Assembly: GCA_033439685.1 (NCBI GenBank) | Contig: JAUEDM010000005.1 | Span: 2,976,001-3,040,000, forward strand | Length of the DNA: 64,000 bases | Direction of reading: 5' to 3' | Source: Apodospora peruviana | Taxonomy: Eukaryota; Ascomycota; Sordariomycetes; Sordariales; Lasiosphaeriaceae | Shown here: positions 1 to 10,429 of the stretch, one piece after another | How positions within the stretch are numbered: the stretch's first letter is position 1 | Layout: each line of letters starts with the position of its first letter | Translations under genes and position numbers: made by a program | The notes under the pieces: model-generated | What the model was told of the DNA's origin: nothing | The model's input: the letters and a program-made list of their open reading frames with translations, nothing else | Databases searched by the model: none

Positions 1-1933
1 GTTGAAAAAGTCATCCCTTGACAACGCTGATCTCTCTTTTCTCTCATGCCATGACGTGCAACGGTTCATCCTTGTGAGACAATGAGGTTCTCCGCTTTCA
101 TTGACTCTCGAATCGATCCCTTGCATTTATTCTGATCTCGACTGGCCTGGTCCGTCTGCTCGGTACGGAGTAGACAAGTGTTGAGGCGAGCTAAGTCGGC
201 CTGACCAGCTGATCCTCTCTTAAATCGGTCGTTGTTGCCCGGTTGCTACTGGCGATGCCTCCACAAATGGAAAATAGCTTTCCAGGGGCAGGAGGCTTCT
301 TTCTCGTGGAGTCGTGGGAGTGGAGGGTTGGCACATGCTTCTCCAGTCTCAAGTAGGTTTAGCGTCAGGAACAGCCTTCTATTGGCTCGCGGAAGCCCTG
401 GCCGATCCGTGTGGGTGGGACGGCTGTTGGCGGCTAGGTACCAGGAAAAGTCACGGACAAGGGGTGTGATTAAGACGACGTTCTGGCAAGCGACCGCACC
501 AAGCGCAAAAGGGGTTTGGTGGTATTCGCGACGGGTGGTGCGCTACGTAATAGTTACCCCTGAAAGCCATGCTGATTTCTTCTTCCGCCTATTCTTTGGC
601 TCTCGTGACCTGTCTGCTGTGACTCGTGAACCTTGTGGCATGTATGGTTTCCACCTGTGAGAATGGAAGAAGCCAAAAGGAGTATTGTTGGCGATGAAGG
701 TTGAAGAGCAATGCACTGCAGAGAAAGCACCCGGATAAAGGTTGAAACGAATCGCCACAGATCGCAACTTTTTATTCCGCGACGAGACTCTGGTCCAATC
801 GGAGCACGATATACCGAGAGCACTCGACGGTTGGCTGGCGTTTTTCTCCCTCGACAGCCAGCCGTGCCAGCCTAGAAACCCGAGGTGACCAAGACGTGAG
901 GCTCTTAGGGATTGTCCGAATGGATTAGTGGTTAAGTGGATGGTCCATTTGCTCCGGGAATCGGCCATTTGCGGACAGGCGTCCAGCGTTTGCAAGCCCA
1001 TTCGTCGGATCTTTGTTTGCACCATGCCCCTTGAACAATGCGCCCAAAGCCCGTTTGACCCTGGCTCTCAGGGGCGTTCAAGCACGGCATCTCAGGCGCC
1101 GAATCTAAAATCTCTCGCTTGCAGCTGAGATCTTGGTTGCAAGCACGTCGAATTATCCAGCGCGAGTGCATCGTCTCGGTCAGCAGCAAAATACTCTTGA
1201 CGGTATTGTCAAACGATGGACTCGAGGAAACCCCGCTTGATGCACTATAGGGGTGGGTGCGGATGGCCATGTTGCACAAGAGCCACCGTCGGTGATTATA
1301 AGTGCCACGACGGTGCAAGTCGCCCGATGGACGATCCTATGGCGTTACTCCGTAGACAGCTCTTAATACCATCGAGATAAAGAGCAAGGCAATTTCCAGG
1401 TCGGCTAGTCGTTAGCAAGAAGTGAAGTCCAAGCTCAGCTTGCCACGGATAGGTTTGGTCATGTTCAAGGGCGGAGTTGGGATAATAGTCGGTGATAACC
1501 CAACATGATATCCACACTACGCCGATAACTGCCCAGCGAGAAAGCAAGACATCGCCCCGGTGACTGGTGACTGCGACAACCCGAAGAGATACAGTCTGAT
1601 GAGCTTGGACGTTGTCCAACCATCTAGGTAACAGTTGCGGATGATAACTATACGATCCGGTAAGGCGAAACTAGAGGCAATAAGGATGCGTGCCCAACTC
1701 GTGTTGCGTTCGTGGAATGATGGTTGGATGAAGATAGATACGTTAAGCTGGTCATGGTGCGCTACCATGCGCTAATGCCGTGATCGAGGGGTGGTGACAG
1801 CTTCCAACTTCATCAGGATGCGGCATTTGAAGATGTGATTTGCCCCGGGACTGTACTTCAGAGCACGGAACGACAAAAGAAAAAGTGCTTGCTTGCTTTG
1901 CTGCTTGTGATGTGAAGGATGGACAGAAAGAAG

Positions 1934-1967
1934 AAAAAAAAAAAAAAAGGGGGGGGGGGAGGGGGGG
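1934..1967 (+). repeat. Poly-A/poly-G low-complexity tract
   Basis: Fifteen A residues (1934-1948) are followed directly by eleven G, one A and seven G (1949-1967). The surrounding 150 bases are also strongly purine-biased on this strand. Such a tract is prone to slippage and the G runs could fold as a quadruplex; no function is implied. Confidence 0.9.
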
Positions 1968-3580
1968 TCGAAGGGAGAGAAAAAGAAAACACTTGGGGAG
2001 GTCGTACAATCATGCGCACGATGCAGTGCCTGCTCTTGCAGTGTTGCTTGCCGCCGTCCATTTTATGTACTGATATCCGTATGTTCACAAGACATGCAGA
2101 TGCATGTTGCAGCTCCCTCAACCGCTTCCGCTCACACGTCGTTTCTGCCCGTTTCGACTACCCGTCAATGGAGGATTGCACTCGGGAGATGGACGTCAAC
2201 GGCACCGGCTTTTAGGAGGGCGCGAGTTGCAACGGCGGTGATCTCTGCGTGATCTCTGATAAGGTGGGTGAAACAGAAAGTTGGTTGCGTGTGTGTGCGG
2301 TCAACCAAAAACAGGTGCAAAGTGCAACAGCTGCTTTCCCGAAAACTGTCTCAGCTTCCTTTCTGGTCCAAATCTTGAGCACGGAAGTGCAGGAGGTCAT
2401 GGCGATGGGATCGCCTGTGGGCAGTGGGCACGGCGGGCACTGTCCAGTCGTTTCCTGACTTTTGCGTTTCCAAATTTCTTCTTTTCTTTTCTTTCCCCTG
2501 TTCACTTGCTGCTGCAACGACCCCTCATCACCCCCACCCTTGCCCGCAGCCCATCTGTGGGCCAATGAGATCTGGGTATGGCCCTCATTTCCCTCTCTCC
2601 CCGGAGCGCACGGTTCATGTTCTTTACCGCATCCACTCCTTGGCGTCGGAAAAGCTTGACCCATGCTGCCAACCTCAAGTGGCTCCATGGCTCCTTTCCA
2701 ATAACGGATCAAGGCTGACCAATGATGAGCCCCAATTCTCCCCTGGGCCAGTTCACAGTCGCACGCCCCTGCCGCGGTCTGTTGCTAGGCCCAAGCTGGT
2801 TCCCACTTTTAGTGCGGGTATGCAATCTTTCACTGGCTTTGGGCTTGGACTTGCCGTCGTTCCTGCGTCTGGCTCCCCAGACCCAAAAATCTCGTCCCAT
2901 CTCACATCTCCAGTGCTGTTGCAGTCACAGGTCCCCGTCGTCCTCTTTCTCCCGTTATCCCCCCAAATTTGGCACCCGGGCTCTGGTTTCCCACCGACAC
3001 TCTTTTGTCATCATTGCGATAATACCCGTCTTTCCTTCACTTCAGTCATTCCTTTCCCGGCAAATTCAACCGGATTTTACTGCGACTGACTACCTTTGGA
3101 CTTCTCCAATCGCCCCAACGGAAACATTGTTCAGACATAGACGCCAGACCGTCTACTCTGACACCCGACGCTTCGCATAGCAAACACGATCCTTACACAG
3201 AACAACTCGAACGAATCCCAGCATCCAGTGTTCTCGCCATTCCTTACAACTCAAGATCGAACCAACGGACATCCGGATCTGATTACCGCGTACGAGGCGA
3301 CCAAATACGGCGACCAGCATTTCTACAGGAATCCATTGACGGGATTGTGCAGCATCGTGCTTCTACGACTCCTCGATAAGACGATACTTGTTGCGCCCAC
3401 AATAGCCTTTCGGAAAACGACTCGACTTTCTTTTCGACCCGGATTTCGGAATACCAGGCGTTTTCTGATTTGCAAGTCTACGCCGTGCGCTGGAAACATC
3501 ACCACGGCAAACTTTCATGCTTCGTCAATTGGTGGATCCCCGTGCTTGAAACTGTACCAACACCGGCAAACAGCTTCATG

Positions 3581-3632
3581 GTAAGTAGACCAGCCACAAA
3601 CACCTTCCGACTGCGCCTTTTCTTGCCCCTAG
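3581..3632 (+). promoter_or_regulatory. Possible 5'-UTR intron of the 4011 gene
   Basis: A strong GTAAGT donor at 3581 has a pyrimidine-rich CCCCTAG acceptor ending at 3632. An alternative acceptor (AAACAG, ending at 4002) lies eight bases before the ATG at 4011. Either would be a leader intron, because no coding frame crosses it. Only the splice signals support this. Confidence 0.35.
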
Positions 3633-4010
3633 TTTAAAAGGCTTGCGGCATCCGTCATAGGAATTAAGCTTTGAGCGAGTGCTGGAGCCCTCGCATTTCA
3701 ATCGGCTTTCTGCGTGGCGGCCCGTTCCACATTGGACCTTTTTTCTTCCAGAGGACGACATGCAGTTTTCACAGGACCGTACTAACATTTGCATCTCATC
3801 CAGACTTCGGAGTAGCAGTTCTCTCACAAACCGGAAATTGAGGAAGAGTCGTGCTAACGTCCGGTCGTCCTCAAGTTTGGCGACTCGGTCATTCATGGAA
3901 AGCCGAGCTTATTAGCCGGGTCTCCATCGTTTTTTTTGTTCCTCGTTTCACCGACCAACTGTTCGGCATTTTATGGTACGCTTTAATTTCGGGGACAAAC
4001 AGTAGCCACG

Positions 4011-7000
4011 ATGAATCGCTTTAGAACGAAGAGGAGGGCGAAGGACGACAGCGCGACCGGTCGTAGCAGCGAAGACTCGGAGCACACATCATCAAAACCA
4101 TCCTTCAAGAGCTTTCGCAGAGGCAAAAAGGCGCAAAATGAGGAGCCCAAGGTGGAGTTCAATCTCTCCACGGCCCTCCCATCCAACGATGATTTTCGAA
4201 CAAGTCTACTCATGACCAACCTCTCAGCCCGATTTTCCATGTTGAGAGAGCAGGATGACCCAAACACGAAGATTGGAAAGGCCAGTGACGACAGCGTGTT
4301 GTATCCTAAGCGTCAGTCGCGGATGGCGGATTTTGGGTTTGGCGTTGGGGGTGGACTGTCCGACATCGCTGAGGTTGAGTCGATCAGGGCTCCGTTCATG
4401 CGAACCGGAATCGATTCATATGCGTCTGATGATGCCGACTCTACAAAGATTGGAAGTGTCATGAATCGGTCTAAGCCAACGGAGGGAAACAACTTGTTCG
4501 GAGGGCGACAGAAGATCTACAAAATTCCCGCCGGTTCTTCGTCGAAACCCAGCGGTGGGCTGCCCGGTCGAGCACTGTACGATGACGATGTCGCACTGTC
4601 CGCCTTCCAGCGTTGGAGACAGGCGGAGAAAGACAGGACATTTGGGGAGGAGGACCGGGATGACTCGGCGGCTGAGGGAGACACAGAACAAGAACAGACC
4701 CGGACGGAATCCCCACCTCCCGTGGGCTACAATCGAAAACGCGAAACATCATCCACCACTTCGTCTGCCTCTCTCAGGGCTCGGAACTCGACGGCTGCCA
4801 CCTCGATCACATCTCAACCAACTCCATCTGTTAAGGACTGGCAGTCCGTATCTTCTGTCTCGGCCGCCTCTACTCCCGCACTTGAACGCAATGTTACCCG
4901 GACAAGACGACTCTACGAGCAAGTTTCGACACAGGACACACATGACCAACCAGCTCTCCTGTCTCGGACCGACACGTTCGCCCGCCAAAGACCCTTTGGG
5001 AACAGGACACCGGATTTGGGGGGAAACTCACCATCCCCGACGTCTAATGTCTTTACCGACAGGTTGACCACTGACAAACGGTCGATTCTGACGAAGGTGA
5101 GCGCACCGAATTTGAGATCGATGAGCCCTCCAGTCAGCGGCTCCTCGATGGGAGCAATGGATCTGGGTATTAGTGTTCCATCTCAGGCCGATCCCAAGAT
5201 CAACTTTGGCGGTTCTCCCCCCTTGAGCCCGCCGATAAGCGAGACTGGTGAAAATCCCCTTTTGCCAATCCAGCCCAGCGATGTCGGCAAAGCGACCGCC
5301 TTGGGAGTTTTCCATAAGCCTTCCCAGCCATATGACGAGTCGATTTATGCTCAACGACAGATCCAGCTTCAGCAAGGTCGTGATACCCCAAATGGACGGG
5401 TGAGAACTGAATCGAACGCCTCGTTGGCAACGGGCCGCTCGCGCTCATCATCATCTGCCAACCGACAGCCATTTGAGTCGAAGCTCGAACCTATCAAAAC
5501 ACAACCACCGGTCCAGGAAGAAGGTCACCCCCGTACCTTCCTCGACATGGATTCCCCGGAGCCTGATATGGACAAAACTGTGCCGTCCGCTGTTCTGCAT
5601 GTCAGGGTGCAGCGACCGGCTGACAACGACCATCCAGCTTTGAGACAGTCCGCGCTGCCAACACCTCTCTCGCTCGGCGTCGGCCCTAGTAGTGAGCCTT
5701 CTCCAATCTCAGCGACGCCTAGTATTTTGGTCGATAAGTCGGAACAGGCGACACCAGAACATTCCCCTACGTTAGGCTCAACAACGGGTCTCAGTGGAAT
5801 GGTTCGTCAGCATCTACGCTCCGAGAGCAACAGTTCATCGGTCTACGGTGTCGCGCCGCCTACCACCAGCCTTGATCCCCGGTTCCCCGTTGATCCATTT
5901 GAGCCACCACAAATTCCGGAAGGACTAGGAGCGAAGTCAAATCCGTGGATCACACCTGAGCAGGAGTGGACCCTGTCCTACTATAGCGACAAGGGCGAGC
6001 CAAGCTCGGAGAAGCGTGACGGCGTCGCGAAATCAAGGAGAGATTCGGCGTCTGACTCTAAACCTTCGGATCGGTCAAGCAATGACATGGAGAGCGAAAC
6101 GGATGAGTTCGCTAGTCAGCTTGCAGATGCTCGCCGGCGCGTGAGGGAGAGGCTAACCTCTTACGTTGAGTCAGACAGTAGTCGGGCTGCATCACCCTCG
6201 CCACGCTTGGAGCCTACGAAAGATGTCCTACCTCCAATCCCTTCGAACCCGTTGAATATTCTCAAGCCCAAGTCAAGCCGAGGTTCTCTGATCGACCGCT
6301 CCCGCGGTATCGTGGGAGGTCAGTCTAAAGCCATGAAGATGCTGGGCCTCAGTGCGTCAACCATGAGCAGCTCACAAAGTCCTAACAAGCCGTTGTCTGA
6401 TGAAAAAGACGGTACACACCTGGAGACTATGGAAGAGGTCCCTAAGGAGGAAGAGCTCCCAGAACGTCCCACAAGTGGCAACGTCGAGAAGGAATCCGAG
6501 CCGGCTCCTGTCAGTGATAAGGAGGACGATGGCAATACTCATCCGGGACTCAAGGCATTCCGGCAGGCTCGAAGAGAGTTACAGCGGCGAAAGGAACTCG
6601 AGCTGCTGGCACGACATCAGCTAACGCAGACTACGCAACCTCAGGATCAGCCAGTCGACCAAGCGCCAGGGTTCCAGTCACCTCCAAGAGCGGAACGGGG
6701 ACAAGGATTGAGACAAAGGACGCCCAGCAAAGAGAGGAAACCCCCACCGATTCTCTACAGACAACGCGCTCCTAGCGATGAACGTAGTTACGGGATGAAC
6801 AACTCGCCATCGGCACAGATGTCGTCTGCTGAACGTGAGAGGAGCGGTTCAGAGAGCAACGGAGGTCGCTCGGCCTCGAACAGCCGTCCGCCGCCGCGAC
6901 CAAGAAACAACATGGGTCCACATGAACCACAGTTGGCTCCGGTGAACACTTCCCGTCCGCCTATGTTACGTTCTCCTGGCCTGCCTGGAACCGACATTAG

Positions 7001-7847
7001 ACGCTCGCCCATCATGCCTCCCCAGGGATACCCGAGCCGCAGCGTTCCTTCCCCCATGCCTTCTTCCCATACACTCGACAAGTCCCGGTCAACAGGACAC
7101 CTGGCTATTCAGCCGGGTCGCCCTGGCTGTGAGTCAAATTCGGGTCAGCCATCGCCGATCTCACCCCTAGGTGGAATCGGAGGTTTGCCTCCATCTCCAT
7201 TTGCCGGTTCGCCGGCCACAACTCCCACAACAACCGGTCCAAGGCCTCGAAACCCGTCTGCTGCCCAGTCTCCGGGATTTTCTACAACAACAAGTACCCT
7301 CAACGAGTCGATGAAGCGTGTTATTGACAAGCGAGATATCTCGGAACCTACCTTTGTAATGTCAACCAGCCGTGTCCCTACGGTGAACCTACCACACCCA
7401 CATACAGCCCCAGATGTTGGTAGCGGGTCGCAGTCCCGTAGTGGGTCAAGGTCACGATCGAGCAGTAGAGGCGGCACTGGTCCGCCGCCACCGGTACCGC
7501 CAATCAACCCTCGCCGGAGACGTGACAACTCTGCTCGACGTGGATACGAGGACAGCGAACTTGGTGCCCCAAACCTCCCTTTCGCAAACCAGACGAACAG
7601 CATGGCAAGCGACTACAGCGACGACAATCGCAGCGCTTTCTCGGTTAGCGATGATGAGGAAAGCAAGGGTGGTCACCGACAGCGGCTGCGCAAGACGAAC
7701 ATGGAGGGCTTTGGCGGACGAGTTTTGGGAAAGATGAGGGACAATAGCCCTCCGTTCATGGCTAAAGGACCGCCGGCAAGCAGGACAGTGGCAACAACAG
7801 GTCCAAAGGTGAATCATGGAATGAATATGCCAGGCGGCATGTTTTAA
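4011..7847 (+). CDS. Conserved filamentous-fungal protein, large, disordered, Ser/Pro-rich
   Basis: Single uninterrupted frame of 1278 residues starting at the ATG at 4011, preceded by a purine at -3. The protein opens with a basic stretch (MNRFRTKRRAKDD) and is almost entirely low-complexity: long runs of Ser, Pro, Thr and charged residues, with no membrane segment or signal peptide. Short blocks that look conserved rather than random are near residues 40-160 (SLLMTNLSARFSMLREQDDP, then FGGRQKIYKIPAG) and a block near residue 180 (ALYDDDVALSAFQRWRQAEK); a further block near 850 (HPGLKAFRQARRELQRRKEL) looks like a short helix. No catalytic family is recognised. The composition and many SP/TP sites suggest a phosphorylated scaffold or regulatory protein, which is inference only. 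It has no operon-like partner; the next gene downstream is the GNAT gene on the same strand. Confidence 0.85.
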   Translation: MNRFRTKRRAKDDSATGRSSEDSEHTSSKPSFKSFRRGKKAQNEEPKVEFNLSTALPSNDDFRTSLLMTNLSARFSMLREQDDPNTKIGKASDDSVLYPKRQSRMADFGFGVGGGLSDIAEVESIRAPFMRTGIDSYASDDADSTKIGSVMNRSKPTEGNNLFGGRQKIYKIPAGSSSKPSGGLPGRALYDDDVALSAFQRWRQAEKDRTFGEEDRDDSAAEGDTEQEQTRTESPPPVGYNRKRETSSTTSSASLRARNSTAATSITSQPTPSVKDWQSVSSVSAASTPALERNVTRTRRLYEQVSTQDTHDQPALLSRTDTFARQRPFGNRTPDLGGNSPSPTSNVFTDRLTTDKRSILTKVSAPNLRSMSPPVSGSSMGAMDLGISVPSQADPKINFGGSPPLSPPISETGENPLLPIQPSDVGKATALGVFHKPSQPYDESIYAQRQIQLQQGRDTPNGRVRTESNASLATGRSRSSSSANRQPFESKLEPIKTQPPVQEEGHPRTFLDMDSPEPDMDKTVPSAVLHVRVQRPADNDHPALRQSALPTPLSLGVGPSSEPSPISATPSILVDKSEQATPEHSPTLGSTTGLSGMVRQHLRSESNSSSVYGVAPPTTSLDPRFPVDPFEPPQIPEGLGAKSNPWITPEQEWTLSYYSDKGEPSSEKRDGVAKSRRDSASDSKPSDRSSNDMESETDEFASQLADARRRVRERLTSYVESDSSRAASPSPRLEPTKDVLPPIPSNPLNILKPKSSRGSLIDRSRGIVGGQSKAMKMLGLSASTMSSSQSPNKPLSDEKDGTHLETMEEVPKEEELPERPTSGNVEKESEPAPVSDKEDDGNTHPGLKAFRQARRELQRRKELELLARHQLTQTTQPQDQPVDQAPGFQSPPRAERGQGLRQRTPSKERKPPPILYRQRAPSDERSYGMNNSPSAQMSSAERERSGSESNGGRSASNSRPPPRPRNNMGPHEPQLAPVNTSRPPMLRSPGLPGTDIRRSPIMPPQGYPSRSVPSPMPSSHTLDKSRSTGHLAIQPGRPGCESNSGQPSPISPLGGIGGLPPSPFAGSPATTPTTTGPRPRNPSAAQSPGFSTTTSTLNESMKRVIDKRDISEPTFVMSTSRVPTVNLPHPHTAPDVGSGSQSRSGSRSRSSSRGGTGPPPPVPPINPRRRRDNSARRGYEDSELGAPNLPFANQTNSMASDYSDDNRSAFSVSDDEESKGGHRQRLRKTNMEGFGGRVLGKMRDNSPPFMAKGPPASRTVATTGPKVNHGMNMPGGMF

Positions 7848-9167
7848 CCACGACACCGGTGTGACGCCCAGACCCGGCAGCTCTTTTCTTGCACTTTTTT
7901 TTTATTTTAGGCATATTGTACGGCGTACATATATTCTTTCCGATCGCCCACAACCTTTTGTCCATTTTGCGGGATTTTCGGGACCGGGAGTGGTCATCAT
8001 CATATGAGGCGATGAAACTGAGATACCTTGTTACATACTAGACGACTTTCACAGTGTCTTCTATGCGTTTTCCCAGTCCTTTTCTCGGTCTTTTTTTTTT
8101 TTTTGCTTCGCTTTACTTAACTGTATCTTTGAGGAGGATTCTGGGACCTGTGGTCCTTTGAACTTGGTCTTATGACCGGTTTTTGCTATTTTATTTGACA
8201 GTTGCAGACAGGCAAGCGTTTACTTTAAAAGTAGAGAGCCTCGGGGCTAGAGCAGGAGCTCGTTTCGGAATGGTTCGCCGGCTATGCTGGCGTGTGGCTT
8301 GTAAGAGAGATTGAGGAAGGTGCTTGTAAGTAACCATGAGCAACATAATCTGAGAAGATGGGTGATCAGGCCCTGAAAATTTTTAATCACTGGGTGGGAA
8401 GGCTGTTGTGTATCGCTTCATCTGCCAATGTGTTCGTGTTCGGGCGAGTGTGAATGTGAAGCTGTGTAAGCCGGGACAACTCCAACAAAGGCCCCGGGTC
8501 GAGCATGCCTCGGAGTGCTTGAACTCTGGGGATGGACGGCCCGTGAAGCCTGAGGTCAACCCGAGGTTTTGCCAGAATGCTTACTACTGCATAATAAAGA
8601 CGCAGCGTCATGCAAAGTGTCTTGTTGCGACTACTGATAGGTTTCTTGATGGCAAGCGCTCGCTGCAGCTACCTAGTTAAACAGCCGTCTCGTGATCAAA
8701 CTGCAATCTTACCCCACCATCGACACCACCCCCTCCTGAGACACTTCGAGGACGCTACGTGGAAGGGAGCTCTCCTCCAGTACAACATAACCCATATAGA
8801 TTCGTTTGATAGCCTTTGAGCTTCTCCTTTTGGAAGGTATCTTTTTTATCTGTTTTGTCAGGACCTACCGTCACACTTCCAACAAGCTTGTTGGTCTAGA
8901 GCTAGACCTAGATCTATTTCGTTGGCCGACTTGCTGACCTTCTTTCAGTTGCTTCTTACGCTTGTGATCCTGTTCCTGCCTCCTCGATCCTCTGGACTTG
9001 CTCAACTTGCGACCTGCGAGTTGAGCACCTGTGGCTTTGAGATATATTTTGGGTTATTTCCCTCTTGTTCATTCGTGCTTCCGTTACTTTCCAAGATCGT
9101 ACCCCTTTGTTCAATCTCGTTCACCAGTTTGTCTCTCCGGAATCTCCAAGAATCGAAATCACACATC
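7848..9167. other. Intergenic, 3' end of 4011 gene and GNAT promoter
   Basis: T-rich stretches at about 7893-7905 and 8091-8104 suit the 3' untranslated region of the upstream gene. The rest has no supported coding frame and should contain the promoter of the GNAT gene. Nothing else was seen. Confidence 0.5.
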
Positions 9168-10005
9168 ATGGCTTTCATTCGCCCATTTGAATCCAAGGAT
9201 ACGGAGGATTGCAAGTACATTGTAAGTCCTTCACTGAGACCTTTGTCTCATCTCATCTCATAACACACCCTCTCCACCCTCAACCTCATTCTAACGACCT
9301 CATATCCACAACTAACAACCATTCTTAACGTAGTGCCGAGCCACCCTCCCACCAACCCTGTCCTCCTCAGCAGCAGGCTACAGAATGGCACCGTACCTCT
9401 GGACCCTCCAATTCACGCACCTCTTTCCGTCAAACTGCTTCGTGCTGGACGACGGGTCGGGAAAAGCAGTCGGCTATGTCATCGGCGTGCCGGACGTGTT
9501 CGCCTTCGCTCGCCTCTACCCGCGCTACATCAGCGAGGTCCTCCAGAGCCCGCAAGGGCTGGCCGACGTGCCCCCGCCCAAACAGCTCGACAAGCTCGAG
9601 TCCTTCCTGACCGCCGATCCGGAAGGCAAGCAGATTGTCAACACGGAGTGCATGGCGCAGAACGCGTACAGCATCGACTGGCTCGTTCTTGATGGCGTGG
9701 AGGGGAAACGGCAGCTCGTCGAGACGTACCGCGCCATGCTACACATCGATTTGATCGAGGGCTATCAGGGCCAGGGCTGGGGCAGGCATATGATTGAGAG
9801 GTTTGTGGAGAGTATCAAAGCTATGCGCGGGACGGCTGTTACTGGAATTGATGGGGAAGAGATGAAGATTGATTATGGCAAAGGGATCCAGCTGGGTGTC
9901 AGCGGGGAGAATACCAAGGTTGTCAAGTTCTATGAAAAGCTTGGGTTTCGGGTCTACCCTGGTGGCGAGAAGGAGGGGAATGTGTGGATGGTTAGGGATC
10001 TGTGA
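9168..10005 (+). CDS. GNAT-family N-acetyltransferase (OGA-acetyltransferase-like)
   Basis: Two exons, 9168-9221 and 9334-10005, joined in phase 0 across a 112-bp GTAAGT...TAG intron; product 241 residues. The ATG at 9168 follows ATC and gives MAFIRPFESKDTEDC, the typical first strand and helix of GNAT enzymes; the frame begins conserved text at once, so this start is preferred. The acetyl-CoA loop is visible at residues 162-168 (YQGQGWG), and the C-terminal KVVKFYEKLGFRVYPGGE is the usual last helix and strand. The N-terminal half (YLWTLQFTHLFPSNCFVLDD, then VGYVIGVPD) resembles the bacterial and fungal acetyltransferases related to the HAT-like domain of O-GlcNAcase. It should transfer acetyl from acetyl-CoA to an amine; the substrate is unknown. 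No signal peptide, so probably cytosolic. Confidence 0.85.
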
Positions 10006-10429
10006 GTTAGGTTATCGAGAAGCACGGAAAGGTGCGGTTGTAGTAACTTGGATTGGATTTGAATATGGCCAGGATTGAAGTCTTTTGGGTCTGTCAGTCA
10101 GGGGCGCGTCGTCAGAAAGTCACTGGATATCGCAAACTCTCTTCTTATATCTATAAAGATACTCGCGGCGATATGTTTCTGCACCCGCAAAGATCGCTTT
10201 GGCGTCAGCATTCTGCGCTCTAATATAGTCCTGTCAATATTTTGATTAAGAAAGTTCTCTTCTGAGAATCAGACGGGTATCCATCAATCAAACTTAGTTT
10301 GATCTTTCCTTAGAGGCCTTGAAGTCTTCAGCCTAGAATTTATGCGTATATATTGCACAGAACCGTGTGAGCTACAGCATATAAGACGCTCTCTTTCCTT
10401 CCTTACCCCAAGAGACAATCTCTCGCTAG
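10006..10429. other. Intergenic between convergent genes
   Basis: AT-richer segment between the 3' ends of the GNAT gene (+) and the HET gene (-). No coding frame or structured element was recognised. Confidence 0.5.

Larger units (their letters stand above)
1..4010. other. Long intergenic leader, no gene supported
   Basis: No reading frame in the first 4 kb resembles a known protein; the open frames are short and overlap on both strands. The stretch from about 2450 to 3250 is rich in C/T, as is common in fungal promoters and 5' leaders, and probably holds the promoter and transcribed leader of the gene starting at 4011. A purine-rich low-complexity tract lies at 1934-1967. Confidence 0.55.

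Noticed and set aside
543..1318. Minus-strand frames of 128-160 residues in the leader
   Set aside because: Overlapping, no domain, and no plausible ATG context; not called.
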